Assembly: GCA_903813345.2 (NCBI GenBank)
Contig: CAIIXF020000002.1
Location: 13,908,150-13,972,149, forward strand
Origin: Owenia fusiformis
Lineage: Eukaryota; Annelida; Polychaeta; Sabellida; Oweniidae
Reading direction: 5' to 3'
DNA: 64,000 nt
The notes under the pieces are model-generated. The model saw only the letters and a program-made list of their open reading frames with translations, was not told the DNA's origin and searched no databases. This document shows, in pieces, positions 1 through 12,475 of this stretch; position 1 is the stretch's first letter; every line of letters begins with the position of its first letter. The position numbers and the translations under genes were made by a program.

Positions 1-600
1 TTGTATTACACTGTACTCGGATAGAGTAAATTAGGTCACCATTTTGACCTTGACCTTTGACATTGACCTTCAAATGACCTCAAAGTTGAAAACTAGGATT
101 TTCATTCCAATTCTTTGCAAGTATGAAGTATGGATGTCCCTGATTCTAAATATGCTTGTGGTTTTGGAATTTGACCTCCGGGTGACCTTGAAAAGGTCAA
201 AAAGGTTAAATTGCTAAAATTGCTCAAATTGATTCGAAATTGGTACCATTGTATTACACTGTACTAAACTAGAGTAAATTAGGTCAACATTTTGACCTTG
301 ACCTTTGACCTTCACCGTAAAATGACGTAAAACTTATTTCTTGTTTTACCTGTTCAAGGAGCCACTGTAGTTATTTTTTGCATGCCTTACTTTTCCCATT
401 TAACATATCTCTAGGGTTTATAATTTGGGTGATTTTCATTCCAATTCTTTGCAAGTATGAAGTATGGATGTCCCTGATTCTAAATATGCTTTCGGTTTTG
501 GAATTCGACCTCTGCGTGACCTTGAAAAAGGTCAATTGTGCACCGAATTTGCTGCTGCGGCGAGGAACGGCATTCTACGAAATCGCCCCCGTGGCGATTT
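1..600. repeat. GACCTT-rich tandem duplication, unit about 248 bp
   Basis: Two diverged copies of one unit start at 1 and 249, each opening with TTGTATTACACTGTACT. A second shared block (TTTTCATTCCAATTCTTTGC) lies at 99 and 433, so the second copy carries about 86 extra bases. Both are rich in TGACCT/AGGTCA hexamers. Related GACCTT-rich sequence recurs at 5220-5400, 8280-9850, 11580-12010, 18840-19350 and 22020-22210. The short open frames here have no coding character. Confidence 0.7.
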
Positions 601-665
601 TAAATGTCTAGTTATTAATGCCATTTTGAATTGCCCACGGTGATGGTGCATTGCATAATAGGTAA

Positions 666-997
666 TGAGATTTCCCCCAAGGTATCAAGAAAAAGAACAA
701 AAAAATATGCAAATTACATGGTCGTATGTTTTCAACAAAAAAAATCATCCAAACGCGCCTACACTCACATCATTTTTTGAAAGACATCACAGTTTTACTG
801 CAATCGAGCTCCTATGGTGTACTAGCAATAAGCTGCCATGGTTGACACTCTTGAGCAGCTTACAAGTTTACCACAGGGTTATTAGTGGTTTAATTACACT
901 TGTATGAACTGCTGCTTTTGTTGAAAATGTGTGAGCATGTCATTTCTAATTCATGTGCTCATTGTTCTTTTTCATGATACCTTGGGGGAACCAGGCT
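666..997. mobile_element. small MITE-like inverted-repeat element
   Basis: The arms at 672-700 and 962-990 are inverted copies with one mismatch (TTCCCCCAAGGTATCA on the left; TGATACCTTGGGGGAA on the right). Weaker inverted similarity continues inward for about 50 bases around TTTTCAACAAAA. No target duplication could be fixed, so the outer limits are approximate. No coding sequence is recognisable. Confidence 0.55.
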
Positions 998-1359
998 TTT
1001 ACAACCTCGAACCGACCCCTATGTAATTTGCCTGTGTATGATAGCATAAAAGTAAATGGAGTAGTGCACGGTGGCAGGAGGGGAGAAATAGAGTTATTTA
1101 AATCGTTAAAGTTTCCAAGGTGTGCAAAACATCTTTGATGAGAGCAGGATGTATATGTTGGTATGAAACATGCTTATTGTATATCTTCTAGCATATGTTA
1201 TTTAGCATATCAAAACACCCTTATGTGAAGGCAGCATGCATGCAAAATAATTTAGTTTTAATTCCATGATTATTTTGCATGCAATTCCACATTCATACCA
1301 CATTCCACATATATGGTTTATTACCATCAAATGAAACAATGCTTAACTTAATATTTCAG
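998..1359. other. intronic sequence with a small hairpin
   Basis: No gene is seen before the splice acceptor at 1358-1359. A perfect 14-bp inverted repeat (TGCATGCAAAATAA at 1237-1250; TTATTTTGCATGCA at 1270-1283) is the only structure noted. Confidence 0.4.
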
Positions 1360-1551
1360 ACTTGAGTGAGCTGGCAAGACAGACGCAGGAATTTGCCAGC
1401 AAACAAGGGCGTAACTCAGTGGGAAGTCATTCCCCAGAGTCCCTTAGTCCTGGCATACGTGTGGGCAGTAGCTACAGTAATGCTGTCAGCCATGGAGGTG
1501 ACAAGAAGTTGTGCTCTGACCCCACCTCACCATTTGCATCACTTATAGAAG
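1360..1551 (+). CDS. internal exon of an unidentified gene (first exon visible in the window)
   Basis: The acceptor ATATTTCAG ends at 1359 and the donor GTAAAT starts at 1552. The frame opens with two bases of a split codon, reads LSELARQTQEFASK from 1362, and ends with one base that pairs with GT at 12476 to give Gly. The residues are Ser/Gly-rich and look disordered, with no catalytic motif. The gene starts upstream of the window. Together the four exons encode 302 residues and a stop. I do not recognise the protein with certainty. The repeated Trp motifs in the last two exons give a weak impression of a TMEM131-like cytoplasmic tail, which only a database search could test. Exon status is supported by splice sites and phase agreement across three junctions. 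Confidence 0.75.
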
Positions 1552-2290
1552 GTAAATCGTTCTATAGTTAACCCCATCTCTCTTTTCACTATTATTATCC
1601 CATCGAACGAAGTTCTGAGGGATATAGGGAAGGCCTCCGTCCGTCCAGGCAATAACTCAAATACCGTTAGCCCGATTTTGTTCATATTTTGTACACATAT
1701 ACCCTATGGGGGTAGAAGTTCTGCTCGAAAGCCGATTTTCAAAATGGCCACTCATTTTAAAAATGGCGGCCATATTAGTGCAGATTTTACAGTAGTTTAG
1801 GTGCAATATGTAAAACTGTAATAGCAATATGTTTTAAATGTAAAAAAATTATGAAGGACATTAATAAAGCTACAAATGTAGATATTAAAGAAGCACATGG
1901 CAGCCATCTTGAAAAATGTCGGCCTTTACTCGTTATTTTACGATTTTTGCTGTAACTTGAAAAGTAGTGGAGCGATTTTGTTCATATTTGGTATGTGAGT
2001 ACTATAAGCATGGCACACTGTCTAATGACACTTTTGGTAGAAAGTGGCCATTTTGAAAAATGGCCGCCATTTTAACGTATTTTACTATAACTCGAAAAGT
2101 AGTGGAGCGATTTTGTTTATATTTGGTATGTGAATACTAAAAGCATGGCACACTGTCTAATGACACTTTTGATAGAAGGTGGCCATTTTTAAAAATGGCC
2201 TCATTTTAACGTATTTTACTATAACTTGAAAATTAGTTCAGCGATTTTGTTCATATTTGGTATGTTTCATAGTTTAATAGTTGACTAGGA
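1552..2290 (+). repeat. dispersed repeat with CCGTCCGTCC head and GGCGGCCATTTT units
   Basis: From about 1588 the sequence reads ATCCCATCGAACGAAGTTCT, then CCGTCCGTCC and GGGCAATAACTC-like words. It continues into tandem units of about 130 bp carrying ATAAGCATGGCACACTGTCT and AAAATGGCCGCCATTTT (about 1925-2280). The same family appears at 30880-31215 and, inverted, at 59275-60120. It is non-coding, contains A/T-rich and CG-containing words, and lies in the 10.9-kb intron. Confidence 0.7.
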
Positions 2291-2970
2291 ACCTATGTAG
2301 ATATAGGGAGGGTTAGTTAAAGTCCTACAAAAATCACTTCTTTCAAAAATATTTTAAGGGGCATTTTTCTTCATGGCTATTTCGATCAATAGACTTTAAT
2401 TTTAGGATTAACATTTTTCAAAATGGCCACCTACTACCCAAAGTGTCATTAGACAGTGTGTCATGCTTATAGGTTCCTAGTCAACTCGGACCCTAGTTAA
2501 CTCGGACCCTAGTCAACTTGGACCCTAGTCAACTCGGACCCTAGTCAACTTGGACCTATGTATTTTTTATATTTTTCCTCAGTTGAGCATTAAAATGATA
2601 AGGTATATATAAAAACAACATTAATCATATATAATTGTTAGATAGAACAATGGTTGATAATGGTGAAAAATAATTCTGACACTTTTGAGTCAATCATAAA
2701 CCATTCAGCCTGATTGTGAAATCATATACTGGTAGGAATAAATATTAAATAACCAAGATTTTGATTTTACATGAAACCAGTTAATTTGTCTTCCAAACAA
2801 ATAGTATGTAACAATAAATTAGAAATTCAAAGGTGAATTAAATGTTGTTGACCTCATATGTTGACCTCATAATTTTATAAAGTGGTCCGAGTTGTCTTTG
2901 GTCTGAGATATCTTGGGTCCGAGTTGTCCAGGGTCCGAGTTGTCCTGGGTCCGAGTTGTCAAGTTACCAA
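2281..2970. repeat. foldback region with 16-bp tandem arrays in opposite orientation
   Basis: TTGACTAGGAACCTAT at 2281 is inverted at 2469-2486, and an inverted piece of the upstream GGCACACTGTCT repeat sits at about 2410-2475. Five copies of a 16-bp unit (CTAGTCAACTCGGACC) run 2477-2556. The reverse-complement core GGTCCGAGTTGTC recurs about four times at 2884-2960. The 330 bp between the two arrays is AT-rich and without coding sequence. Confidence 0.65.
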
Positions 2971-3274
2971 ATAGATTAACAAAAGAAAAATTCAACCACT
3001 GCCATATTGGTCCTGGACGTGGGTAATGCTACATGAATATCGATGTTACATATACATGTAGATGGTTATTACATGGATGAATGCCATATAGGTGATGTTA
3101 ACATGGATGACATGGTGATAAAATGTTAATTTGTTCAAAGTTACACTATTAAGGTGATGTTAGTCACATGGAAATCAGTGTATGGATGTAGGAACTCTTG
3201 GGTTAAAATCCTCACTATTCATTTCTATGCTTCATTAACACTTAATATAAAAATGCATTGGTATCTTTGAACTA
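2971..3274. other. intronic sequence, no gene seen
   Basis: AT-rich, with several ATGGATGA/GGTGATGTTA-like short repeats (3060-3180) and nothing else recognisable. It ends in the TA target of the next element. Confidence 0.4.
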
Positions 3275-4655
3275 CAGTAAAACCTGTATATCTGAACACC
3301 TGGCTAATCCGAACACCTTCCAATTTGAACACTTTTTTTCGGTCCCATTTTTTCCTCCCATTGACTCCCATGTTAAAAAAAACTTGAAATCTGAACACCT
3401 CCTAATCTGAACAGTGAACAACCAGATTTGAAAAACTGACCTGTCTAATCTGAACATTTTATCAGAAATCAAATGTCTGGACATTTCAATTAAAGCCACA
3501 TATTGAGTCAATGTTATAGTTGTTATTTATCTTTACATATGCAATGTAATCAAAGAACCAATATTGTCCTAATTAACTTATTTAAGTCTCAATGACATCC
3601 TTAATTGTGGAGAACAACAGGATGATTTGGAAAGGTGTGAATACAGGAGTTAATTGGTTTATCCTATTAGATAAAAAAAAAGTTTTATGTTTGGATTAAG
3701 AGAAAGGTGAGAATCTGGGAGATAATTGGTTTATCCTTATTTTAAATTAACTGGTTGTTTGTGATTTGGATTATGAACAAGTCTTAACTGTTTTATATCC
3801 CATGGGTCTGTTATGATAACTAGGATTCAATCAGTAAATGTTTTATAATCACAGAGACAACACAGACACATTTGCAGACAAGATTATAATTGTTTTATCA
3901 TTATTAGAAATTACCTGGATGTTTTTGATTTGGATTAAGAGAAAGGTGTGAATCAAGAAGATAATTGGTTTATCCTTATTTTAAATTAATTGGATGTTTT
4001 TGATTTGGATTATGAACAAGTCTTAACTGTTTTATATCCCATGGGTCTGTTATGATAGCTAGGATTCAATCAGTAAATGTTTCATAATCACAAAGACAAC
4101 ACAGACACATTTGCAGACAAGATTATATCACGAGAAAAGGAAAAATTCAACTTCATAATATCCTATCACTAAAATGCCTCCTAAAAAGGCACATCTGACA
4201 TCCTGAATGCCCTTGTTGAAGAGGGTATCTACTCAAATATTGCTAATGCCAAAAGTGCCAACAAACAAACAACAATGAACGACTTTTCAAGCTAAAGTAA
4301 AGCAGTGCTATGTAACCATAATATTAGATAAGTCATTTAATAAGCATAAGATTTCGTACAAGACTATCATATTACAAAGTTTTTGTCAAAATTAAAGAGT
4401 TATTTTTCCAAAAATAATGAAATTGTTCAAAATGTAAATAAAACATAGCATAGCATGTAGGCTATAGGCCTATTGTAGAATAAACTCATCAACAACATGT
4501 ATTGTTTTCTGACTAAGTATTAAGTGTTCAATATATCGGATTGAACAATGAAAATCCCCCACCCCCGACCAACAATACCCTCGAAATTTGAACACCTGCC
4601 AATTTGAACGCTTTTGGCTGGTCCCATAGGTGTTCGGATTAGACAGGTTTTACTG
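3275..4655. mobile_element. Tigger/pogo-like DNA transposon, internally deleted
   Basis: The ends are inverted copies (CAGTAAAACCTGTATATC at 3275; reversed as GACAGGTTTTACTG ending 4655) and are flanked by TA at 3273-3274 and 4656-4657. CAGTAAAACC termini with a TA target are typical of the Tigger branch of the pogo group. Subterminal TTTGAACACCT words repeat near both ends. The interior has a direct duplication of about 200 bp with a 239-bp offset (TTATGAACAAGTCTTAACTG at 3771 and 4010). Only remnants of transposase coding remain (separate entry), so it is non-autonomous. Confidence 0.78.
4174..4295 (+). pseudogene. Tigger/pogo transposase remnant (N- and C-terminal stubs)
   Basis: An ATG at 4174 opens MPPKKAHLTS and stops at 4204-4206. 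In another frame, 4209-4295 reads ALVEEGIYSN followed by ANKQTTMNDFSS and a stop. C-termini of the KQTTxxxFF type are common in pogo/Tigger transposases, so this looks like the start and end of the gene joined by a large internal deletion with a frame change. No DDE domain or DNA-binding helix is left. What I see is the two short frames and their position inside Tigger-type ends. The family reading is inference from the tail motif. Confidence 0.55.
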
Positions 4656-4682
4656 TATTATAGCTTGGTATGATAAATAATA

Positions 4683-6337
4683 CAAGGTGTCTCAAAAAAT
4701 GTACCCAAAAGTATATTAACGCCACAGATAAACCAATCAATATTTTCAGATATTTTTGCATGGTCATGTTGCTGAAGCATGTAAGTTTCCTCCCCAATAC
4801 AAAGGTTTTAGTTCAGTCTTGCCTTTTTGATGATATAATCCTTTACTTTTTGGCTCACACAGTGAGCCTATTGGATTGACCAGGCGTCCGTCCGTTGGTC
4901 AATCCGTCCATCAACATTGGCCGCACAAATTAAAACTGCTATTCGGATTGAGTCATATCCACAGTCATTTTATGCATATCCATGGCAGGTTTTGTGATTG
5001 ACAAGTTTCTCAAAGTTTGCCTTATACTTGATAATTTCTTGCAATGAATTACATCATGACTAGATTTAAGCATTCCTACATATATATGTCAGCATCAAAT
5101 TTTTACTGTTTTTGAGATATTTGACGTAAAAAAAACAGAAAAAATGAGTTATTTTTCAACTTGCTTCAGTTTGACCAAATTCTTTTTTGAAAATCATCTA
5201 CAAGTTAACAGGAGTTCAAATCTGACATTAGTTTGAGGAATTGACCTTTACTTGACCTTAATTGACCTTTGAAAGGTCAAAAAAGTTGATTTTTCAAATT
5301 GATTTTTGGATGTAAATTTTGGTCAGCTTAAAAAAGACCACAAAAGACCTTACTGAGCTCTAAAAAGTAAAATTTTCAAGGTCAAAGGTCATCAAACTGG
5401 GTCACACAACTGTGCTGTCTAAGTTTCTCAAAGTTCGAGACTACAAATATAAATCAATATTTTTGTTTGAAAGTCAGGATATACATTCCTCTGAAGGTTC
5501 CAAACTGTGTGAGCACAGGACCATGGGTCCTATTTTTATTTCTTATTTTGATGACAGCCTGTATCCTTGTGCTAGATTGTTCATTACATTTAATAATGTT
5601 TCAGGTGGAACGTTTTGAATTTCTCTTTGGATGTTGGCCTTATTATGTTGTTCTAGGTCTTTTGGCTTGGGATAAGCTTAACATGCTCCTTCAAGTAGCC
5701 CCAGAGAAAGAAGTTCCAAGGTTGAAGATGGCAGAACAATCACAGAACACCAGGTCAATTATCGTCAAATGATTAAGTGGTTAATTGATAATAGAGTTCC
5801 ATCTGCAAGAGTTACAGAGACTGAATGATATCCAAACGAGAACACTATGGTTCCAGACAATTTGAGCCCCTCCATCGCTACACAAAAAAAATTACCATGA
5901 AAGCAGTTTCTTCTCTCTATTGAAAACCATGGTGAGGGCCTCCAACTCCCTATTCAACAGATTTGACACCCCTAACATTTTCTCTGGGATGACTTCAAGA
6001 AGCATGTTTATGCTTATCCCAAGCCAAGAGGCATAGAACAACTTGAGATCAACATGTGAAAGGAAATTCAAAACATTCCACCTGAAACATTATCATATAT
6101 GATAAACAATGTAGCAGTAAGGATGCAGGCTTTTATCAAAATGTAAGGAGGTTAAATTAAACACATGGTATAAAAAGGGTTAAAGCATCAAAAAGGCAAG
6201 ACTGAACTAAAAATTTAGTATTGGAGAGAAAACTTACATGCTTTTCCTAAATGACCATGCAAAAATATCTGAAAATATTGATTGGTTTATCTTAATGCTG
6301 TTGATATATCATTGGGTACATTTTTGAGATACTCTAG
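4683..6337. mobile_element. mariner-like inverted-repeat element with a nested insertion
   Basis: The left end CAAGGTGTCTCAAAAAATGT follows TA at 4681-4682. The right end is its inverted copy around 6317-6338 (ACATTTTTGAGATACTCTAG). Inverted similarity covers 4691-4832 against 6185-6330, resumes at about 5530-5705, and matches 5985-6170. Therefore about 4850-5527 was inserted into the left arm. That insert begins TTTTTGGCTCACACAG, has GTCCGTCCGT words and GACCTT-rich sequence, and is non-coding. No transposase is recognised. Confidence 0.6.
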
Positions 6338-8146
6338 ATAATAAAAATTGTTATTACTCTAATGTCACTGCCAGTAATCTGACAAAATGAGTGAAGAGGA
6401 GTCGATTTCTGCTAGAAAATTCAACAAATAAGATTTCTTTTTTCAAAAAGCATATAGTATGGTTAAATCAGGTTTTAGGTGTAAGAATGTCAAACGCCGT
6501 CTCAAAAAATGGAGACGAATGGAGAACAATATGTCACCGCTTTTGGTGATGACATAAAAAACAGCAATGACATACATTATGTGATATAATATCATCAATT
6601 TGTATAAACAGGTCATGTAGATGATAACTGCTTGAATCGCAGCACAAATGTTAATAATAATAACTTAAGTTCATTTAAAATATTAATGTTTGACCAGTCA
6701 TGATGTTTCGTCTTTTTAAATAGATTGACGCCTATGAAGCAAATCAGTTTAAAAATTCATGTAGATGTTCACTGCTTGAATTGCAGCAAAAATTTTGATG
6801 TTTTACCAGTCATGATGTTTCCAATTTTTAAATAGATTGACGCCTATGAAGCAAATCAGTTTAAAAATTTATAGATTACATAACAGAGTTCACCATACCA
6901 TTCACCCATTCACTAACAGATTAATCCATAACTTTCTCAAAAACAATAAATCATATTACAAAATCAAAAAAACTGTTTTGACCCCTGTCAGTGATAGTCA
7001 AAATTATAAATTCCCGTATCATTTCTATACACCCAACTAATTCAATAAGCTTGAATCAGCTTTGTTTCATTTTTGATATTTCAGTGTTTTATTTATGATT
7101 GTCAAATAGTAACATTCAAAGTAGCTTCCTCAAAAGCTGAATTACTATGCTGATACTCATTCAATTTTGAATAATTTTTTATGTTGCTCATACCTCTTCT
7201 ACTCATAGAATAAATGACAAACTATGCAGAAACGACACCATACAACCTCGGATCTAATAAATTTGTAGCTATACACTTGGAAGTTCTGAAACAAAAATAG
7301 ATTGATGACATCATAATTTATGCAAATTAGCTAATTTGCATAATTGAATATCGTTACCATACCGTTATTCAATTTGGATCAATTCGATACCAAGATCTCC
7401 TCTAATGACAAAGCTACCAAACATTTCAATTCTAAGGTAAAGATGTTTAAAGTTCATGGTAGCTGCCTAGAAAGCTTAATCATTTAGTTCTGATCCAATT
7501 TTGAATCTGTTTTCATTTTTATGTTGCTTAAACCTTCTGCTCATAGAATAAAAGGCATAACATTGAAGAAATTCTACCGTACGGCTTCAGTTCTTAAAGA
7601 TACATTGCTATTCTTTAAAATTCTGAACCACAAATAGATTCATGACGTCACAATTTATGCAAATGAGCTAATTTGCAAATTTGAATATTGTAATTATATT
7701 GGAAATTTATTTAGATTTGATTTGATACCAATATCATATCTATAGACAAAATAATGACAAAGCTACAGATGATTTAAGATTCCAAGGTAAGATGTCTATA
7801 GATGCATAACCATGGTAACAGAATGCTACAATACAGAACAACCAATGAGAGTTTGCAAGGGCATTTGGCAAAATATTGAGCCTCAAAGTGTTACCTTTCA
7901 AAAAAGTATGGATGCAGAAAATTGAACCTCAACGTTTTATCTTTCAGAAAAGTATGGATGCCATAAATTAACAGAGACCGACAATTTGGGTAAATTTTTT
8001 GAAACGATAGAGAGGCAAGGGTTTCTGACTATTTACCTGTTTTCTGTATTAGATTCCAAAAATCTGAAGTCTCTTGCTTTTGCCTACCTGTGTTATACTC
8101 CGAAAATCTGGAGTCTATTGCTTTTGTCTGTTTTCTTTTCTTTATT
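6338..8146. repeat. intronic region with two tandem duplications
   Basis: First, CATGTAGATG...GCTTGAATTGCAG units start at 6614 and 6758. The shared end TAGATTGACGCCTATGAAGC lies at 6721 and 6834, so the second copy lacks about 31 bases. Second, a diverged unit of about 355 bp occurs at about 7130-7350 and 7490-7710. Both copies hold TTTATGTTGCT, CTCATAGAATAAA and AATTTATGCAAAT-AGCTAATTTGCA. Third, short AAAAGTATGGATGC repeats lie at 7902 and 7940. No coding exon is seen. Confidence 0.6.
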
Positions 8147-11100
8147 AGGAGGGCCTCCTATAGGTTTTGTAGTTATTAGGAGGCCCTTCATAATATTATT
8201 ATTTATTTATTATTCTTTTTAGTACTTTTTCTCCAACTTCCAGCTAGGTTATAGTTATCTCATATATGGTGCTATTAGGGACCTGGTCTGAACTTGTCAG
8301 GAAATTAATTCATATCTAGGTCAAGGTCAAAATCTAGGTCAAATTTAAGTTTTTTTTCAATTTCTCAGATTTTGTCCTCATACTTCATTGTTTCGTGCGA
8401 TGAATTAAATTGTAACTAGATATAAGCATTCCCTACAAATTGCTCACTTGATGTTCACGTTAAAAAGTTGATTTTTCAAATTGATTTTTGGAATTCAATT
8501 TGGGTCAGCTTAATCCCAAAAGACCTGCTGAGGTCTAAAATATTTTTTGATCTAACATTTGAGATTTGACCTCTGCTTGACCTTCTCTGACCTTCAAAAG
8601 GTCAAAAAGTTGATTTTTCAAATTAATTTTTGGGAATGAAATTTAGGTCAGCTCAATTGAAAAGTTGAAAAGGTCTAAAAAAAGTAAAATTTTCAAGGTC
8701 AAGGTCATCGAATGAGTTCACAACCTGTGTTACCTAAGTTTCTCAAAGTTTGAGACTACAAATCAGTATTTTTAATTGAAAGTCAGTATATCTGGATATA
8801 GTATTTCCTCTAAAGGTTCTACAAATTAGCAATTGACTATCTATTAAAATTTTGTGCCCAGTTTGAGATATAAGAGCTCAAAAACTGAAAAAGGTCAAAT
8901 TTCTAAATTCTTCAAGGTCAAAGGCGGAGGGGAAGTATGGCAACAGATTTTGGACATCAAATGTTGGATTTTGGCTTTTTTTCTGAGGATTTAAACAGGT
9001 GCATATGTTATATCTCCAGGAAAAGCACTTATAGTGATAAAAAAAATAATTTCGTCTTCAAGACAGGGAAGATGCAAAAAAAACACCCACATGTTTTTTC
9101 TGAAATGTTTTCCTGATTTTCAACCCCTTCCACCCCTGCTTTTTCAATTTCTTTGCATCAGTATGTTGTGTTTTGACACACAGTTATCCCTTCAAAAGAA
9201 TAAGCAATTTTTTAAGGTCAAAGGTCAAGGTCATCAAATTAGGTCACAGACTGATCTATCAAGGTATGAGCTCAAAATCAAAAAAATTACAACTTTTGAA
9301 ACTTTTCAACACCAAATTTCAACTTTCTTCATATTGACCTAATTATTTTGAAAAAAATCGTGTACAAGTTCTCATGAGTTCAAATTTGACCTTAGATTTG
9401 AGATATTTGACCTCTGCTTGACCTCCTCTGACCTTCAAAAGGTCAAAAACTTTTTTTCAAATTAATTTTTTGGATTCAAATTCAGGTCAGCTCAATTGCA
9501 AAAGGCGTAAAAAAATGTCAAGGTCATCGAATTAGTTCATAATCTGTGTTACCTAAGTAACTTAAAGTTTGAGACTATAAATCAGTATTTTTAACTGAAA
9601 TACAGGATATAGATTCCTCACAAAGTTCTACACATATTACCAATTGACTATCTATTAAAGTTTTGTGTCCGGTGTGAAATACAAGAGCTCAAAAACTGAA
9701 AAAGGCCAAATTTCTAAATTCTTCAAGGTCAAATTTTTTCTTCCTTCAAATTGAAGAAATGTTTTTTTAATGCCTAGAGTTCATATATGACCTTATATTT
9801 GAGATTTAACCTTTGGCCGACCTTCTAATTGTCAAAAATGCCTACAGGTCCTAGTTATTTATTATTCTTTTTTCTCCAAATTCCAGCTAGGTTTCAGTTA
9901 TGTCATTATATGGTCCTATTAGGGACATAGTCTGAACTTGTCAGGAAATTAGTTCATATCTAGGCCAAGGTCAAAATCTAGATCAAATCTAAGTTTTTTC
10001 AAGTTTTTCAAATTTTGTCCTTATACTTCATTCTTTCCCGGAATGAATTAAATTTTAACTAGATTTAAGGATTCTCTACAAATTGTTCACATATGTCAGC
10101 ATTAAGTTATTACAATTTTGAGAATTGTGACGTAAAAAAATGGTAAAAATGGTTTATTTTTCAACTTGTTTCAATTCGGCCCAATTTTGTATAAAAAAGT
10201 TTGGTCAATTTAAAGCAAGGTGAAATTTCGAAATTTGACCTTTTTCAGTTTTTGAGCTCTAATATCTCAAAACTGGTGCAACATTTTAAAAGATAGTCAG
10301 TTGCTAATATGTGTAGAACCTTTAGGGAAATAAATATCCTTATTTTCATCCAAAAAATTTAATTTTTAGTTACCAATATTGAAAAACTTAGAAAGCTCAG
10401 TTTTTGGTGATTTAGTTCGATGACCTTGACCTTTGAGCTTGTTAATCTTACTTTTTTTTACCTCAGTAGGTCTTTTGGGATTAAAGATACCTAAATTTGA
10501 ATCCAGAAAATCAAAATCAGATTTGATTTCCTGAGAACTTGTAGATGAATTTTAAAAAAAAGGCTTGTCAATTTAGAGCAAGTTGAAATTTGGTTTTGGA
10601 AAATTTTGAAAATCTCTAAATTTGACCTTTTGTCCATTTTTGAGTTCTAATATCTCAAAACTTTAATTAAAAATTTTAATAGATAGTCAATAGCTAATAT
10701 GTGTAGAACCTTTAGAGGAATATACATCCTGACTTTCATCTAAAAATATTGATTTGTAGTCATAACTTTGAGAAACTTAGAAAACATACATACCATATTC
10801 TCTGTAATTAGCGCCCAGGGCGTTTAGAAAATTGAAAATACATTATTTAGACCATTCTAATAAGCGCCCATGTATGAAAGAAATCAGAAATCCCGAGGAA
10901 TTTCATGTATGGCAATTTTTCTTGACAAGAATGCATTTTCTTCAACATATTTTTATAATAATATGACAAGTGCTGTTATTGGAGAGAATACGGTAAAGAT
11001 CGCTTAGACAATATTGACAGTGGTTGAAGACCCGTCTATGTCTAATTTATTTCCGGCACGCCCACTTTGTCATTATCGCTGATTACCTTCAATATTTCCA

Positions 11101-12215
11101 CTAGAGACTGCTGGATATCGATCTAAAGTTATACATTATTTCTAATTTGATGAGAGATCATCATTATTCGTGCAAAAGTTGTGTAAAAGTCGAGAAACAT
11201 TAAAAAGAAACCAGAAAGTTCACGACCTTGACATGCGCAGAACATCTGCGCAGTAGCTTTTGAAATTTCTGAATGCCGATAAAGAACAATTCCTTCATTC
11301 ATTATGGACTATTTGGAGACAATATTAGCATGGTATGGTGTTGGAATCACCCATCGATAGATATGTATCGAGAGGATGCATAGAATTACAAAACGCGTCG
11401 TGTTTACAGCAGTTTTAGGGTAAGTACTCTATTATCGCCCGCTCCTGGATTTTAAGAAATATTTTTTTCCTGATATATTCTTCAATTCTTGTTGATTCCT
11501 CGATGTTTCTTGAACTTTGTGAAGCGGGGTGGGCGCTTATTAGAGAGTGGGCGCTAATTACAGAGAATACGGTAGTTTGTGATTTAGTTTGATCACCCTC
11601 ACCCTTGACCTTGCAAATTTTACTTTTTTAGACCTCAGTGGGTCTTTCGTGATAAAGTATACCTAAATTGAAATCCAGAAAATCTTTTTTTCAAAAATCA
11701 ACTTTTTCAACCTTTCAAAGGTCACTGAAGGTCAACCAAAGGTCAATACTAAAGTCAGATTTAAATTCCTGAGAACTTTTGGATGATTTTTAAATTTGGT
11801 CAATTTGAAGCAAGTTGAATACTTAGTTGAACTTTTTTGACCTTCAATATCTCAAAATCTAGGCAAAATTTGTTTAGACGGCAAAAGGCTCACACTAATA
11901 GAATACTAATATCTATCCGTATGTAAAAATCCTGGCAACAATATTGGAGTGTCAGGATTTGAGAAATTTGAAAAAACCTTGATTTGACCTTGATTTTGAC
12001 CTTGACCTAGAAAAAATTACTTATTAAGTTCAGCACAGGTCCCTAGGAGGAGTATATAGTAAAAAGTTGAAAGGTAGTTGGAAGTAGGAGAAAATGGGTA
12101 AGGAAGAATAAATGATAAATAATAATAATAATATCTACAAAGTTGATAGGAGGCTAGGTGGGGCCTCCTAATAATAAATAAAGAATATCTATAATATTAT
12201 ATTAATAGGAGCCCC
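8147..12215. mobile_element. 4-kb inverted-repeat element, GACCTT-rich, with internal duplication
   Basis: The outer arms (about 8147-8340 and 12005-12215) are inverted copies. Shared words are TTAGGAGGCC, CTCCAACTTCCAGCTA-like, TATTAGGGACCTG-like and CTAGGTCAAGGTCAAAATC. Part of the left arm is repeated directly at 9855-10010, which suggests a tandem duplication of about 1.65 kb. The middle is inverted around 10000 (9590-9720 against 10200-10330). The interior is dominated by AGGTCA/TGACCT words and has no recognisable protein. A smaller element at 10791-11574 is inserted in it. Confidence 0.55.
10791..11574. mobile_element. element with TACCRTATTCTCTGTAATTAG termini
   Basis: The left end at 10791-10817 and the right end at 11548-11574 are inverted 27-mers with one mismatch (core TTCTCTGTAATTAGCGCCCA). 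TA occurs at both outer edges, consistent with a TA target. A third, partial copy of the terminus at 10979-10996 suggests a smaller derivative at the left side or a nested event. The interior is less AT-rich than its surroundings, but no open frame resembles a transposase. Confidence 0.6.
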
Positions 12216-12475
12216 CCTAATAATATGGCTTCCTGTCAACTGATGGATTTAGATTTTGTCAGGAGACAATACTACTGCCTGTTTATTTTATGAATAACAT
12301 GATTTGTTTATGTCATGTAATATTCAGAATGATGAGTTGTTTAATAGAAAAATATGTTTTGTTTTGTGGGATTTAGGGAGTAACTTTTAGCATCCAGTTG
12401 CATCCATGAGACTTGTCATAAGAACTACTATTCTTCTCTTTGTGTAAGGAATAAAAAATGTTGCTTCATATGTAG
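12216..12475. other. end of intron before exon 2
   Basis: No repeat or gene is recognised. The stretch ends with the acceptor TTCATATGTAG at 12475. Confidence 0.5.

Noticed and set aside
953-1138. 61-codon frame near the window start
   Set aside because: It crosses the end of a MITE inverted repeat and has no coding features.
11281-11400. Short ATG frame (MDYLETILAWYG...) inside the 10791-11574 element
   Set aside because: Only 18 codons, with no partner exon.
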